NCBI RefSeq assembly: GCF_043641665.1
Contig: NC_092194.1
Coordinates: 11,447,298-11,511,297 of the forward strand
Length of the DNA: 64,000 nt
Direction: 5' to 3'
Origin: Enoplosus armatus
Taxonomy: Eukaryota > Chordata > Actinopteri > Centrarchiformes > Enoplosidae
The position numbers were made by a program, and so were the translations under genes. Position 1 is the first letter of the stretch. Every line of letters starts with the position of its first letter. Shown here in pieces: positions 1-12,060 of the stretch. The notes below the pieces were generated by a model that saw only the letters and a list, made by a program, of their open reading frames with translations, ran no database searches and had not been told where the DNA came from.

Positions 1-390
1 CAATATCAGTGGCACCACCAGAGGCGGTGAAGTCGCACTCCACAGCTAGCTAGCTTGCTAAGTCACACTGAGAAGAGCCATCTGCTTCCCTGTCTGAACT
101 TTAGAACAAAGACGCCAGACTGTCAAAGTTTCCCTCAAACAGAAATGCACCCTGACTCAATCACAAGCAGTCGCATACAGGCAGACCGCCATGAACGCAT
201 ATACGTACACAGTCAGACACATGCACACACACACACGCACTCCACCCACATATGCGCACTCGTTTTGGACTTGTGTCCTTCTGTTCTGGAGACTAATGGA
301 CTTTCCCATTCTTAGCTCAATGGCTCATCGGAGCGAACGGATGTAATTTTGGATATTTCCTCTTATTGCAAACTCAGAAATAGTTCCCTG

Positions 391-407
391 AAAAAAAAAA
401 AAAAAAA
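391..407 (+). repeat. Poly(A) run, A17
   Basis: Seventeen consecutive A residues. It could be the tail of an old retroposed copy on the plus strand, but the sequence before it does not resemble a known SINE, LINE or spliced gene, so it is called only as a homopolymer. Confidence 0.95.
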
Positions 408-1519
408 TGAGGCATGTGTTAAAAACATGTGCGTGTGTTTGTGCTTGTGGAGAGGAACACCTGTTAATATTGAGTCTATTACTGAATTTCTTCCAGTCAG
501 TCCATGTGGTCAGTAGGTGTAAAGCAGCTGCAGGAACTTCAATAATGACTTCCTGTTTACTCCGCCTCCTCCCACCCACTCACCGGTTACAGCCGGCCAT
601 GTGGTCTTGCATGGATCAACTCCATCACTAATGGACTGGCACAGGACACAAACCTATGGCAGACTAAACACCCAAACACACACCTACATGGCACACATCA
701 TCAAGTTCTACCCTAAACCCGATCTGTCTCACGCTCGCTCATATAAGCTGATGTGATCCTCATTCGCCATGGGTGACACCCCAGATACTTGTGGGTGAGC
801 TTGAACTTCCATTGACCTCACACCTTAATGTACTGATCAATCAATGTTCCATTAACGCCGCCCCTGCCTCCTTCTAATCTAATCTTTGTTTTCTCTTTCC
901 GACTCCTGCAGGCATATCCACACTATCACACATGAGCAAAGAGCAAAAAAACCCCAAAAACCTGGAAAACCTTTTAGTGAGCCTTATTTTGACATACATA
1001 ATGTGTTCCAGAGGAGTACACTTGAATCCTCTGCCAAGCTAATCTGTTTACATTAAGTATGAAGAATGCCTGAGCATGAACCCTCCTGCCCTAACACGAG
1101 AGGACAGCTGATATCAAGCTATAACACTTGGCCTGTTGCTGTTTTTCACACAGAGTAGCAGAGTGAATTATTAGCTAGGACGGTAACTGTCCATAAACTG
1201 ACATGAAGAAATACTGCTGACACTTTGACATTTTGCTATCTTTAACACCTAAGATGAAAACCAGAAGGCAGAGAGTTACAGTTGTGGTCATATCTATCAT
1301 AAACTGTGCCTTGTAAGCGTCACTGTCGATAAAACATAACAGTTCTGCGTGCAGACGCGCAACATTGCACCAGCAGGCTGCCATGCAGTCTTCCTGGGCT
1401 GATGTGGAACTTGATATATTGCACTTCCCTCTCTGATGGTAGATCCTATTGGCTAGTACTCTCTTATAACTTAGGGCACAACACAGAGGAAGTTCTAAAT
1501 CATACAGCTAGATCTGGTG

Positions 1520-1532
1520 TTTTTTTTTTTTT
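1520..1532 (+). repeat. Poly(T) run, T13
   Basis: Thirteen consecutive T residues in unique sequence. No flanking element is recognised on either strand. Confidence 0.95.
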
Positions 1533-2556
1533 ATGACTTGACAAAGATCCAATTAAGATTGAAATGCTGTCAGTAGAGCGTTGCAGTGCTGGGACAACTC
1601 CTGTGCATTTAGCTATCTGAGTTGACATGGAGTTTCTTTGGAGTCTGTAACTGGGTCCAGCTCGTAAACACAATGTTAGAGGTTAGCGAGGAGTTAAAAG
1701 TTAGATCTCTGGGGAGACGGAGGTCCTAAAACCACTAACAACCACTTTAGCCTCAGAGGAGGGAGGTTTCTCAGTGGCCCTCACATAAGTGTGTAAATGT
1801 GTTTAGACTAAGGCTATTGTGTAAGGCAGTTGTGGTCTTTGCAGAATCCATAGAAATAGTTCAAGCAGACTATAGTAGATGCTTTCTATTCATTACACGA
1901 TTCACACATCGAAATTCATAAAGTGTCTTCAACATGGCATACAGTGGTTACAGCGATAATAGATTTGTCAGTGTCTGACCACCGTGTGCTGCCATGGTAA
2001 CCTCTTTAATAGTCCACAGAGTATGAACGTGACATCTGCCTTGGTGTGCTTGGCTTGTTTGATTATTAAAAGCCCAGGCAAAGGCAAAGGCACATTGATT
2101 AAAACAGGAAATGTCCCTCTCTCAAGTAAATGACTGTAGCTCCTGGTTCCCACAAATATGTGGGACTTTATATTTGTCTTTTATAAAATATGAAGATTAA
2201 GAATCCCTGCTGCCAAACTGTCATGTCTGTTTTTGTATAGTACAGCTTCACCATCTTACACCAGTGTGGCAGAAAGTGGTTTAACCTTTAGTTGAGGTCG
2301 TAGAGATACGCAGAGAAGCTTTGCAAAAGTGTTTCTCAACATATTCCAAGCTAATGAGAGGTTGGTTGTGTTTTACACTCTTTATATCTCCACTCAAGTT
2401 TGTCATCCTCCCACTGAGCACAAGGGTCAGCTCAGTCAAGCGCTTCAGTTAATCTGTGTGACATTCCCAGGAAGACAAAATCACTCCATGCTGGTTAACC
2501 ATTACCATACTCAATTAATCATTCTCCGAGCCTATATGAGAATTTCACGATGCCCG

Positions 2557-2600
2557 TCTCCTCCTCCTCTCCTCCTCCTCTCCTCCTCCTTCTCCTTTTC
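2557..2600 (+). repeat. TCC-rich pyrimidine tract
   Basis: Interrupted (TCC)n/(CTCCTC)n tract on the plus strand, with a GGA-rich complement. Overlapping open frames here are serine/proline-rich by-products of the repeat. Confidence 0.9.
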
Positions 2601-3006
2601 TCATGCCACTGGTCTTACTTCATCACATCTTTGTTGACGCCCGCTGGCCGCGCTGGCGACAAAGCCTGCCTTTCATGTGCTCCCCAGGCAGCTCGGAAAC
2701 ACCGGTGTCGCAAGCACCCCGAAGCACCATCTGCCACCGCCCCTTCCAAGCAGATGATAAAGTTAGCATCTCTGCTTTGCGTCCTCCCCCTGGATACCGA
2801 CAAACAGACACACATGGAGACACACCTACATAAACATATACAGCACACACACAGTTTGTTCCAGGTATTAGCATATCTGCGTGTGTGCTGAGAGAGGAAA
2901 TGACCACCTGACAGCTCTCCAACTCCTGTTCTCCCCAGAGGTGGACACAGAAAACATGGCGTAGAATGAGAGGAAGAGGGGATGTGGGCCACAAGAGCGT
3001 GATGAA

Positions 3007-3020
3007 GGGGGGGGGGGGGG
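3007..3020 (+). repeat. Poly(G) run, G14
   Basis: Fourteen consecutive G residues. Such runs mis-sequence easily, so the exact length should be treated with caution. Confidence 0.9.
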
Positions 3021-3182
3021 TACCAACAAATGTCAACAGGATAAAGGATAATTTAAGGAGAAAATGGAAAAATAAGAGGGGGCATGGGTGGGGATTTGTT
3101 TTGCTCAGTGCACCCTTTAAAAATAAATCCCATCGTTTTATAAAATAAATAGTATTTAAAGCTGCGTAGAACCTGAGATATC

Positions 3183-3203
3183 AGAGAGAGAGAGAGAGAG
3201 AGA
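3183..3203 (+). repeat. (AG)n microsatellite
   Basis: About ten perfect AG units, flanked by unique sequence. Confidence 0.95.
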
Positions 3204-3999
3204 TTGACTCAACTCTATTAGAGCTTCATTAGCTGTTATTAGTAGCATTGGATTCTTTACATTAAACATTGAAGACAATATTTAGTATAAATTGAAGTTT
3301 TGTTTTCCCTGAAATAGATTAATATAAATTGACCAGACAATGTTTTAGACTTGTATATCCAAAGTAGTTGGAGGAAATGTGGCTTCGGAGATGACTATCC
3401 AGGTGAATATCCACTCTGCTTCTGGAACTTCTTTTTTCATTGCAGTTTAGCATAAACTTTCCTTGATTTCAGAAGCAATTAGTGCTTGAAAGAAATTAAA
3501 TGAATCTGACAGTGGTTCACTGAACACATCTCTTCCACTGCGCTTCTGCAGCTCGGTTTCTCTATCAAGATAGTGTGACGTTTTAATTCTGTCGCTGCAT
3601 GATTTTAATGTAGGGAAAATTTCTCTCTGCTCCGTCTTACTCGCTTCCAGATGGAAATGATAAAGGTGAGTTAAAATCCAATGCTAACATCGTATGAAGA
3701 AACCGATGGGTCTCTTTTTCCGAACTGAAGGATCAGATTTGGTTGAGTAAGTGATTAAAGTCCTCGCCTGTCAGTCAACAGATTTAGTTGAAATTGGCAG
3801 CTTTATCAGAGTACATCTTGCATAGATTAATGTAATCAGATTCCACTTTAAATGCATTTCACTGCCACGATAACCCCAAACAAATCTATAATGACGGCTT
3901 TAGCCCCAAACTAAAACAAGCCAAAGTGTCTAATGGAGTCATCAGCCCACTCAGATTATCATCATCTGTTTGGGCTAGCTACCTCTGTGTTCCATGCTC

Positions 4000-4002
<3 letters not shown>

Positions 4003-4035
<33 letters not shown>

Positions 4036-4062
4036 AAACACACACACACACACACACACACA
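4003..4062 (+). repeat. (CA)n microsatellite, interrupted
   Basis: A 60-base CA tract with two short interruptions (TA and AA steps) near its middle. It produces the Thr-His-rich open frames seen on the plus strand, which are not genes. Confidence 0.97.
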
Positions 4063-4200
4063 TGCATATCCCTCAGATTCCCAACTACAAGGAGCAAAGA
4101 AGCGTCAGGAGATGTTTAATTAAGACAACAGATCAATTAACAGCTCAATTAGCCTGGCTAATTAGGGGCTCAGTTGGAACAAAAGCTCGCTCTCCTCTGC

Positions 4201-4217
4201 TCTCTCTCTCTCTCTCT
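4201..4217 (+). repeat. (TC)n microsatellite
   Basis: Short perfect TC repeat inside a pyrimidine-rich stretch. Confidence 0.9.
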
Positions 4218-5033
4218 TCCTCTCTATCATGCACACGTACACGTGCGCACTCATATACTCACACCCTCTTGCAGGGTTTGAGCACAGGACATGGTTGTCG
4301 CGAAACCCTTGCTATAGAGCACATAATCCTACTTAATCGTCAGTCCAGATTTTGGCTGAAAATTGCCTGGAAGGGAGGATAGGAGCAGGAATTCTCTCTC
4401 CCTCTCAGTTTTATCTGTGGATCCAGGACGCCAGGGATCTCACAGGACTAATTGAAGTTACTCGCCTGGAGGTTGGGGCACATTTTAGTTCCCCTGGCTT
4501 TTTTGTGGCAGTGTGCATTACATCTTTTTTAACGTGTGTTCAGATATGTGCATAAACTCACATAAACTCAGATATTTCAACCTGCACATTATCGTCATCC
4601 TCAGTACCGAAAATGTCTGCATGTGTGTACAAAAGCCATGCTGCCAGGTGTACCTGGGCTTGTTGTGTGTATTGAGTCTTCTGGGGGTGGTGGCGGGGAC
4701 ACTGCTGACGTTTACATGCCTCTGAGTCTACATGTATTTGGCAGAAGCTCACGCTCTGGACCCCCGTGCCCAGTCAATTAAGACTACTCTGATAGTTGGT
4801 GCACAGCCCCATTACTGTGTGTCTGTGTGTGAGAGAGACAGAACGTATGTTTTCTTTCAAATGCTGCACATTTTTGAGCTTATTTCCTAAAAGTCAGCAG
4901 AATGTTGTTTCCATGAAGTAGTCTTCTGGCTGTAACAAGATTATATAATTAAAATAGCACCGGTAACAAAGGGCGTAGGTTTAGTTTTAGTTTCAGTATG
5001 GACATTTTTGGTCAAACAACCAGTATGCACAGT

Positions 5034-5053
5034 TGTGTGTGTGTGTGTGTGTG
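5034..5053 (+). repeat. (GT)n microsatellite
   Basis: Ten perfect GT units. Confidence 0.95.
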
Positions 5054-6070
5054 CACTCACCCTTCTCTCCTTTTCTATGTTGTACCTGTGTACACATACA
5101 GTAAAGAGATTGTTATGCAAACACTCGAATACCTGACATTTAAACATACTGACTGATGTTAGTTATATTCAGCAAAAAAACAATAAAAAATATTTTAAAT
5201 TTTATGATGCTTGAATTGTTTAAGCTATAAATACTAACTGCTTCAAATTCACCATCGTTCATTCATCTTACAGATCTACTAACAGTGCTGCAGGTAGCAA
5301 ACAACATGTAGTTCAGCTTGATTGCTGCCAGCTCACTAGGTCAGGTATCTCACTTTTTCTATTCTTGGTTCATTCAAAAGCACCTTGACTTTGACCTTTC
5401 ATACCCAAATCTATGTCTATAAATCTTCTGTAAACCTGAAAAATCTGTATATGTGTGAAATAATTTCTCCTCAATCTACGGAAACTGTCATGTTTTGGTC
5501 AGTTGCCTAGTTTATTATTTATGTTTGGGCTCTCTGGTAATGGTGGATATCCAAAATAAGGCAAAATAGGGCTGCGTCAAGCAAAGGGAGAACCATGCAA
5601 CATCATTATTTATTTGAAAAATCCATTTGTTTCCATCACTTTTTATCATATTCTCATTAACAATATTTTGATCGCAGCCAAACCTCAGTTTTGCGATGTA
5701 AAGATGTAATTTCCCCTCAGATTTCAGTCGAAATGTGCATAAAAACAGGTGAATGGAAACATACTTGGAGTGATGGACAGAAGGGGTGTGTTTGTTTGTG
5801 CCGTTGGTGGGTAGTGTAACCTCTGGTGGGTGTGAGATAGATGTCCTCATCTGCTCTTCTCTCGCTGTCTCTGGGGTGTTTGTGTTTTTGTATGTGTACG
5901 AGCTAGCATGCATGCATATGCACTTTTGTGTGTGTGTTTGTGCGCGTCAAGCAGGGTTCAGATGCCCGGTCACCCCATATGTCTCCAACGCAGCAGACAG
6001 GTCTGGGGTTCTGTTGCTGATGCACTGTCTTCTCTCATTACTGAGCAGGCCCAGGAGCAGGCCCAGGCTC

Positions 6071-6071
<1 letters not shown>

Positions 6072-6101
<30 letters not shown>
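6072..6101 (+). repeat. (CA)n microsatellite
   Basis: About fifteen CA units. It lies inside a plus-strand frame of 148 codons (5786-6232) that owes part of its openness to the repeat and is otherwise unrecognisable. Confidence 0.97.
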
Positions 6102-6105
<4 letters not shown>

Positions 6106-6393
6106 TCACACAAACGCAAACATGCACTCACATGGTCTTGCTGGGACAATTAAATGTGACTGGAAACACTGGAAGAATCTGCCTGAAGTGAAGGAGACGG
6201 CTGGAAAACAGCTTCGGATTGATGCATGTTGAATTACCTTCACAGTGCAGGAAGATTTATATGAACCCCTACATCACACACAGGCACACACACACAACTA
6301 CACAACCACACAACCACAATGGGACACACTGTGCAAGTCTTGTGACAGGATGACTGACAGAAGGACAGGCTGTTGCCGCATGACTTCCTCTCT

Positions 6394-6397
<4 letters not shown>

Positions 6398-6449
<52 letters not shown>
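6398..6449 (+). repeat. (CA)n microsatellite, about 26 units
   Basis: Perfect CA tract, one of the longer ones in the window. It reads as Thr-His repeats on the plus strand and Cys-Val on the minus strand. Confidence 0.98.
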
Positions 6450-6451
<2 letters not shown>

Positions 6452-6989
6452 CCCTATGTTCCAGTGTTAATAAATTGTGTCCCAGCAGCTGTGTGCTCTG
6501 ACTGCAGCCTCCGTCTGCTGTGTGATTTGATCTGGCAATGACGTCCAGTGGCCGCAGACTGTCCTCCTTCCTGTTTCTCCTCCACTTCCTGTCCATCTGA
6601 ACCTGCCCAGTAACACATCCCATAGTTTGCAGACACAGTTAGCTCTGTGAATTGATTTCTACCAGTTAAGAAACCTAAAGAAACTTTTATGGAGCTGCCA
6701 GTGTTCATGAAAGTCTGCTCTGCTTGAATACGTAAATAGCTTACAAACATACACACACTTACCTGTCTCTTAGGATATTGACCTCTGATCTTGCTCGTAA
6801 GCACCCTGCAAATGAAAGAAAAAAAACATAAGTAGCAGGCTGTGTGATACACACAAAAACTAGCCCCGGAACTATTTTTCAGTTAAAGGAACATGAGGCC
6901 TATGCGGAGGGTTGACATAAAACCTTGCAGCTCACACATTATTTGGGAGATCATTTGAATAAGACTTCTTTCTGCAGCTCGGTTTAAGC

Positions 6990-7066
6990 TGCCCTCTTGG
7001 CCAGGTCTCCCTTACATAAGAGGTATCTTCCATCAATGGGACTTACCTGGTTAAATAAAGTAAAAA
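6990..7066 (+). mobile_element. 3' tail of a teleost non-LTR retrotransposon (LINE remnant)
   Basis: The stretch contains 'cttggccaggtctccctt', then 'caatgggacttacctgg', then 'ttaaataaag' and an A-rich end. This series is the 3' terminus of a very common fish LINE-type element, which I remember as L2/CR1-like. Only the last 75 bases or so are present, as expected for 5'-truncated LINE insertions. No reverse-transcriptase frame precedes it. The clade assignment is from memory and is less certain than the call that this is a retroposon tail. Confidence 0.75.
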
Positions 7067-7170
7067 ATACAAATCTAGCACTAGGAAGGGTGTTTACAGC
7101 AAGAGCACTGTATGTTTAAGTGTCTACATCATTGTTCTACAAGTTTGCTAGTCTCTATAGCTTTATCTTC

Positions 7171-7195
7171 GTGTGTGTGTGTGTGTGTGTGTGTG
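7171..7195 (+). repeat. (GT)n microsatellite
   Basis: Twelve perfect GT units. Confidence 0.97.
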
Positions 7196-7320
7196 GACAT
7201 CCTGACCTGGGTAGACTGATATGAGGAGTCTTGCTGTTACTAGAAATAGGTCATCTCATCAGGCCTTCGGGCTACCATGTAACTGTGCTTAATCACCACC
7301 TTACATGATTTGCTTGTGTG

Positions 7321-7364
7321 TGTATATATATCTATATTTATATATCTATATATAGATATATAAA
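7321..7364. repeat. AT-rich tract containing a 28-bp perfect palindrome
   Basis: Alternating TA-rich sequence interrupted by C and G. Bases 7337-7364 form an exact palindrome: the C at 7346 pairs with the G at 7355. It could extrude as a cruciform, but TA-rich tracts form such palindromes by slippage, so no function is implied. Confidence 0.9.
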
Positions 7365-10210
7365 AGAGAAGAGAGCGACACTGAGCGCAGAGCAGAGAAG
7401 AGCAAAGCAGAGCAGCCAGCTAGGGGAAGATTCCAGCAGTGGATAATTGGCCTTAAGCCATTCCTCTGGCCTGCTGCTCTCTGAATAATGCATGGTCTTT
7501 TTAATGAAGCCCTTTTTTGTTGTCTTTTTACTTCTCTAGGATGTAGGGTAAAATTAGCATACTCCTGTGTCTGCATCTTAATGAGGGTTTGTCTGCTAAA
7601 GCTTGGTCGTGCTCAGAGCTACGCCCATTTCTTACTGATCTTTAGTTTAAAGGTAAGATAAGGATAGCCGTAACAAGAATTCAACCACCCTGCCGGTTGA
7701 TGTAGACAATGTGGCATCATCAAAGTCCTTTCACAGTGATGAAGGAAAGGCAGTTGCACTCCGCTTTGTCTTGTGATACAAGGAGTGTAGCAGCCACCTC
7801 TCTGAAGTTTAGGGCCCCAGGAGGATATGGTTAATAAAACTAAAATGTTAAACAAAAACATTAATTTTCTTGTAAATGTTCTTTCGTATGCATTTCTTTT
7901 CAACATTTCTTTCTTTCATGGTCAGTCTCTGTAGCATACAGTATGTGAATGCCCCAAAGTACATGCACGTGAACATTTTCACATGAGGCTTACAGTAAGA
8001 CCCTCTCACCGCTGTCCAGATCTGAGAGTGCCGTCTTTTTTTCGCTCCAGACTGGAGCCTGGAGTCTGAAGTGTTTGAGCCTGTCCTTGAGTGGGGCAGG
8101 AGAGCATTCCTCAATCATTGGGGCATGTACAACAGTTCCCTAATCCTACTGTAGACCCCCTTTCATCTACAGGCTAATGCCTTGTGAAGCACTGAGCTGT
8201 GATCAGGCCCAGCGCTGGAGGAACGGTGGAGCTGAGCAGGTCAAAGAGGGCAAAGCAGCGACGGAGTGAGAGGAAGAAAAAAAGGAGCAAATGGTTGGAA
8301 GCTGTAATGTAGTTTTGACAGAAATTAAGATGGAAGTGTCTGCACCCTCTCTTGGTGATCTTACAATGCTTGATGGTTATGTGACATGCAGCGTAGGATG
8401 GAGATGGATGAAGACAATAGCGGCCTCATAGTGTGTGTGAAAATTGATTTGTGAATCATGGAATGGTAATTTCTCAGGAGTCTTTTGAGTGCGGTGGCTT
8501 CTTTAGGATGAAGATGACAAATTACATTCTCTACACAAGCAATATTTGGCTGCTGATTTGTTGATGTTTACTGTAGACTTATAAGCACCAGCTGAGTGAT
8601 TTTACAACATCTGCCTTCATTTGTCCAGGCCATCAAGTCACCAGCCTCACAAATGATACTTGCTTTCTGGCATTTCTTTATTGACTGATTTATCACGAGC
8701 TGAGAGGAGTGGTAAGTTGAGAATATCACGGATGACAACAACAATGCTGGCCTAACAAACCACACTTGGCTCTGATTCTGTTTTCTCCAAACAGAGTTGC
8801 CTGGATAATTAACCTGTACATTAACTTCCCAGCTGATAGGAAACGGCATGTGGATATGAGCTCAGTGAGTCATGGAGATTGATCCTGAGTGCGATGGGAT
8901 GGCAGAGGCAGGAAGCCTCACAGTTTGGCAGACGCTGCCATACCTGTCAATTCTCACATTCTGTTCAGTCTACCAGGTTCAGAGAGAGTCTCATTTCCTA
9001 GTTTGGCTCGGGAAGGAGTTTGGCACAGGAACAGAATAAGAAGTGAAGTTACAAGATGCTTCCTCGCTGGGATTGTGTACCAGCAAACTTTCTGACAGCT
9101 TGAGCAACTGACTGGTTCCCTGTGATGGACTGAAGTCACGGCTGGGTTGCTGTTCCAGCTGACAGTACGCACAATTATCATATCTATTGAAAAGTATTGT
9201 GTTATTTTGACAGTTTGACAAAATGATGGCAAGCTTGTCTTATATTACTTTTCATTTTGAATCCTGCGATTCCTCATGAAGAGCGAGGTATGATTTCCAT
9301 CTAGGATGTAACCCTCCACTTTAGTTTTTCTGTCTTTGTTGGAATAGCCAATCACTACTGGCTCCCTGTACTGTGTGTATCACTGTTTGTTGTTGTGAAG
9401 TTGGTGATCACTTCTCGCAGCTGATGGTGCACACCACTGCACATCTTTAACTGTTGGCACAAACCTTCCCTCTGTGCTGGGTGAAAGCCTGGGGACTCCA
9501 GGTCAACCCACCGCTGGGCACTGGGCACCGAGTAATGGGCTAGTGGCAGCAGGCACTGGGCACTGGGCGGTGAGTTGGGACACAATAGTGGAGGGCTAGT
9601 CCAGGCCAAAATCAGGCCAAGTAGTTGCAATCAGTGGTGCATAAGGAGATCTGGCACGGGCCTTCGGCTGCCTCTCCTCTCCACAGCAGCGAACTGCAGC
9701 GATGAGCACTAGGACCAGCTACAGTCTCTCCTGTCTCAATTAGCACTATTCTGTGTTCTCTGTCCCCCAGAGAAGAGAGGCAGAGTCCTCTGTCTCTTTT
9801 TCTTTGTACAGAAATATATTAGTGTGTTGTTTTCACTAAGGGTTTATTTTATGGGTCCTGTAATATCTTAATTTCCAATAACGTTTCCTGGAAAGGACTA
9901 TGTCATTCGGTGCTGATCATAGTGAAACATAGAGACAGTACATGCAGCAGGTAAACACTCATTTATGAGTTTTTAAGATGGAGCCAGGATGTTGTAGTTA
10001 CACCGATGGGAAGAGTTTGTCAGCCATTATTGATATCCAGAGGAATTTCCTCTAAAGAACTTCTAAAACCCTTTAAATCCATATATTAATTTATTTGTTG
10101 GAAACCCTATCCTCCATATTTGTTAAATTGTAAGCTTCTCTGTGATGTGCAGTTGCACACAAAGATAAAAATGATTTAACTGAAAGTTTGCCAATTCAGA
10201 CTCAAGAAAT
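7365..10210. other. Non-coding stretch, unique sequence
   Basis: No recognisable gene or mobile element. Near 9510-9570 the words 'ggcactgggca' and 'gggcactggg' recur several times, which looks like a short degenerate tandem duplication. Minus-strand frames at 7619-8114 and 8568-8849 have no family resemblance. Confidence 0.5.
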
Positions 10211-10470
10211 CAAAGTTACATAGAGCTGCAAAATCAGTAATTATTCACTTGATTAATCAGTTGATCATTTGTCCTTAAAATGTCATAAAATTCTGAAAAC
10301 TACCAATCACAGTTTTCCATAGCCCAAAGTGACATATTCCAGGTTGCTTGTTTTGTCCGATATTCAATTTACAATGACGATGAAAAGAAGCAAATCCTCA
10401 CATCTGAGAAGTTGGAACCAAATGTTCTGCATTTTAGTTTGAAAATGGCCTCGAACGATTAGTTGGACCT
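10211..10470 (+). mobile_element. Interspersed teleost repeat with AATCGATTA-type ends, copy 1
   Basis: The series reads: 'gctgcaa' start, then 'ttgattaatcagttgatc', 'aaaatgtcataaaattctgaaaa', 'agcccaaagtgacat', 'cttgttttgtccgata', 'caaatcctcacatctgagaag' and finally 'gaacgattagttgg'. It follows, in order, a family I remember as abundant in percomorph fish, probably a non-autonomous DNA transposon. The copy is diverged and carries no coding capacity. Two further copies lie near 20373 and 54130. Confidence 0.8.
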
Positions 10471-11035
10471 GTAGAATGAATTGTTACCTTGTAACAACAC
10501 CCTCCTGCTGAGTAATTGTTTCAGAGTCAAGATGTTTCATTATGAATAGTTCAAATCACTTTATGTACATTTGTAAACTAATTGAGTTTCTGTTTCCATA
10601 CTTGATTTAATTGGTGACTGCGCAGATTGTTTGGATGCATTCTTTAGTATTCAGCAACATGGGCGCAGCAATGTTTTGATCTGAATTCACATGCTTTTGG
10701 CTAATTTCACCACCATCTATTTTTAATAAGCACACCACTGTCATGGAATGGCAATGAACAGGACACCTCCAACCATCAGAGCTGCTCGGAGCCCCAGCAA
10801 TGTTAAATTAACTATGGGAAGGCAGCTGCTCTTTGAGCTCAAACACTTTTGTTGTGTGGTGAAAACAATGAATAATTCTCTTTACACCCCATATGTGGGT
10901 GTTGGGAGCAGGGCAGCAGGCAGGAGTACCATCCGCGGCTCAGATCAAAAGCCAGGCGAAGTTTAGAATGAACACACGTCAAGCGGAGGGGGAGGCGGGA
11001 ATGCAGAGAAATGTTTGTTTGCATGAGGAAGAGAG
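10471..11035. other. Non-coding stretch, nothing recognised
   Basis: AT-rich unique sequence followed by a GC-richer patch leading into a C run. The overlapping short frames at 10748-11123 are low-complexity shadows. Confidence 0.5.
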
Positions 11036-11055
11036 CCCCCCCCCCCCCCCCCCCC
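11036..11055 (+). repeat. Poly(C) run, C20
   Basis: Twenty consecutive C residues, followed 23 bases later by a TG microsatellite. The length may be inaccurate in an assembly. Confidence 0.92.
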
Positions 11056-11078
11056 ACCATAAGGCAAAAAAACTGAGA

Positions 11079-11105
11079 TGTGTGTGTGTGTGTGTGTGTG
11101 TGTGT
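11079..11105 (+). repeat. (TG)n microsatellite
   Basis: Thirteen TG units directly downstream of the C20 tract. Confidence 0.97.
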
Positions 11106-12060
11106 ATTTGTCTGAAAGAGTGAGGATGTTTACATTTGACGAGTGAGTGCGTATGTGTTCACCTTCGGAGACGACATCTGTGTGAGTAGTTTACTGTTGT
11201 TCCCAGCGTATGGTACAATGCACTGTGCTGGTGAGAGATCTGCAGCAGCCCAGATGCATTTGAGATGGCACCAGATTGTTAGCAGTTACTGGAGGAGGTG
11301 GGAGTAGATTTTTCTGACTTTTCTGGATATTAGACACACCTGACCTACAGCATGTGAATATACTGTAAGATATTTAGATTTCTGCATGAGAGGGCCTGAG
11401 GTGGGATGAGCCAAACACAATTAAAAGCCCATTTGTTGTAGTCAGGTGCAGCTTCTTTTGCACGCATTGAAAAAAGACCCCACAATATTGCTATTAAAAT
11501 ACAATAAAAAGAAAACTTCAGAAGATGTTTCTTCATAATAGCTTTGTAATTGGATTGTTTTTGGACCAGATGTACATAAACACACCCACACACACTGTAG
11601 TTTTCTATAATAACCTTTTGTAAAGTCCTCATGGTTGAACGGTTGACGGTATTAATGCTAACAATGCTGAAAATACAGCTTTCCTACATTTATTTATTGC
11701 ACCACACAGTCAAAGAAAAGTCTGTTTAAACCACAGGGAAACTATCTCAGCTTGCTAAGAAGAAATCATTCCCCAATGGTAAAAAAAAACAACCAAAAAC
11801 GGCAATTTTCATCAAAACAGTTCAGCGTGCAACCTTACGTGCTACTTACCGCAACCTCACTGTCTCCCTCGGATCTTTTTCTCTCTCTCTCACTTCAGCT
11901 GTGATTCCTGTGAAGCTTCCGCCAACCCAGAAACACCTTCAGAAAATAAAGGCAGCCTGTTGGTGCGTTGTCTGCAGGGCATTCACCTGCCTGACAGACA
12001 CACAGGGAGAGAGGGGAGAGGAAAGGAAGGGGAGAGAGAAAGAGGGAGTGAGGCAACTTG
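11106..12060. other. Non-coding stretch
   Basis: Unique sequence with a purine-rich patch near 12000-12050 that opens frames on both strands. No gene is recognised. Confidence 0.5.

Larger units (their letters stand above)
1..2548. other. Non-coding stretch, mostly unique sequence
   Basis: No open frame here reads like a protein, and nothing longer than a short simple repeat stands out. It contains a 13-base AC run near 224-236 and two homopolymers listed separately. A good splice-acceptor-like site (long pyrimidine tract ending in CTGCAG at 911) is followed by about 48 open codons in one frame. The encoded peptide is not recognisable and no matching donor is convincing, so no exon is called. 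Confidence 0.6.
2601..4002. other. Non-coding stretch with short simple repeats
   Basis: Holds a G14 run, a short AG repeat and otherwise unique AT-rich sequence. The open frames at 2603-3036 on both strands overlap each other and have no family resemblance. They are treated as chance frames in a GC-richer patch. Confidence 0.55.
4063..6071. other. Non-coding stretch, nothing recognised beyond simple repeats
   Basis: Contains a TC run near 4201-4217 and a GT microsatellite near 5034. The stretch 5560-5765 resembles, loosely, an interspersed fish repeat I remember (words such as 'gtgaatggaaac' and 'aaatgtgcataaaaac'). The match is too uncertain to name. Confidence 0.5.

Noticed and set aside
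912..1050. Exon after the strong acceptor-like site at 911
   Set aside because: The pyrimidine tract and CAG are good, but two frames are open equally, neither peptide is recognisable, and the only donor-like word (GTGAGC at 976) is ordinary.
4003..4062. CRISPR-like or structured repeat arrays among the many tandem tracts
   Set aside because: All tandem tracts here are simple 1-4 base microsatellites with no spacers. The sequence is eukaryotic.
5560..5765. Named interspersed repeat
   Set aside because: Some words feel familiar from fish genomes, but I could not line up a consistent order, so no element is called.
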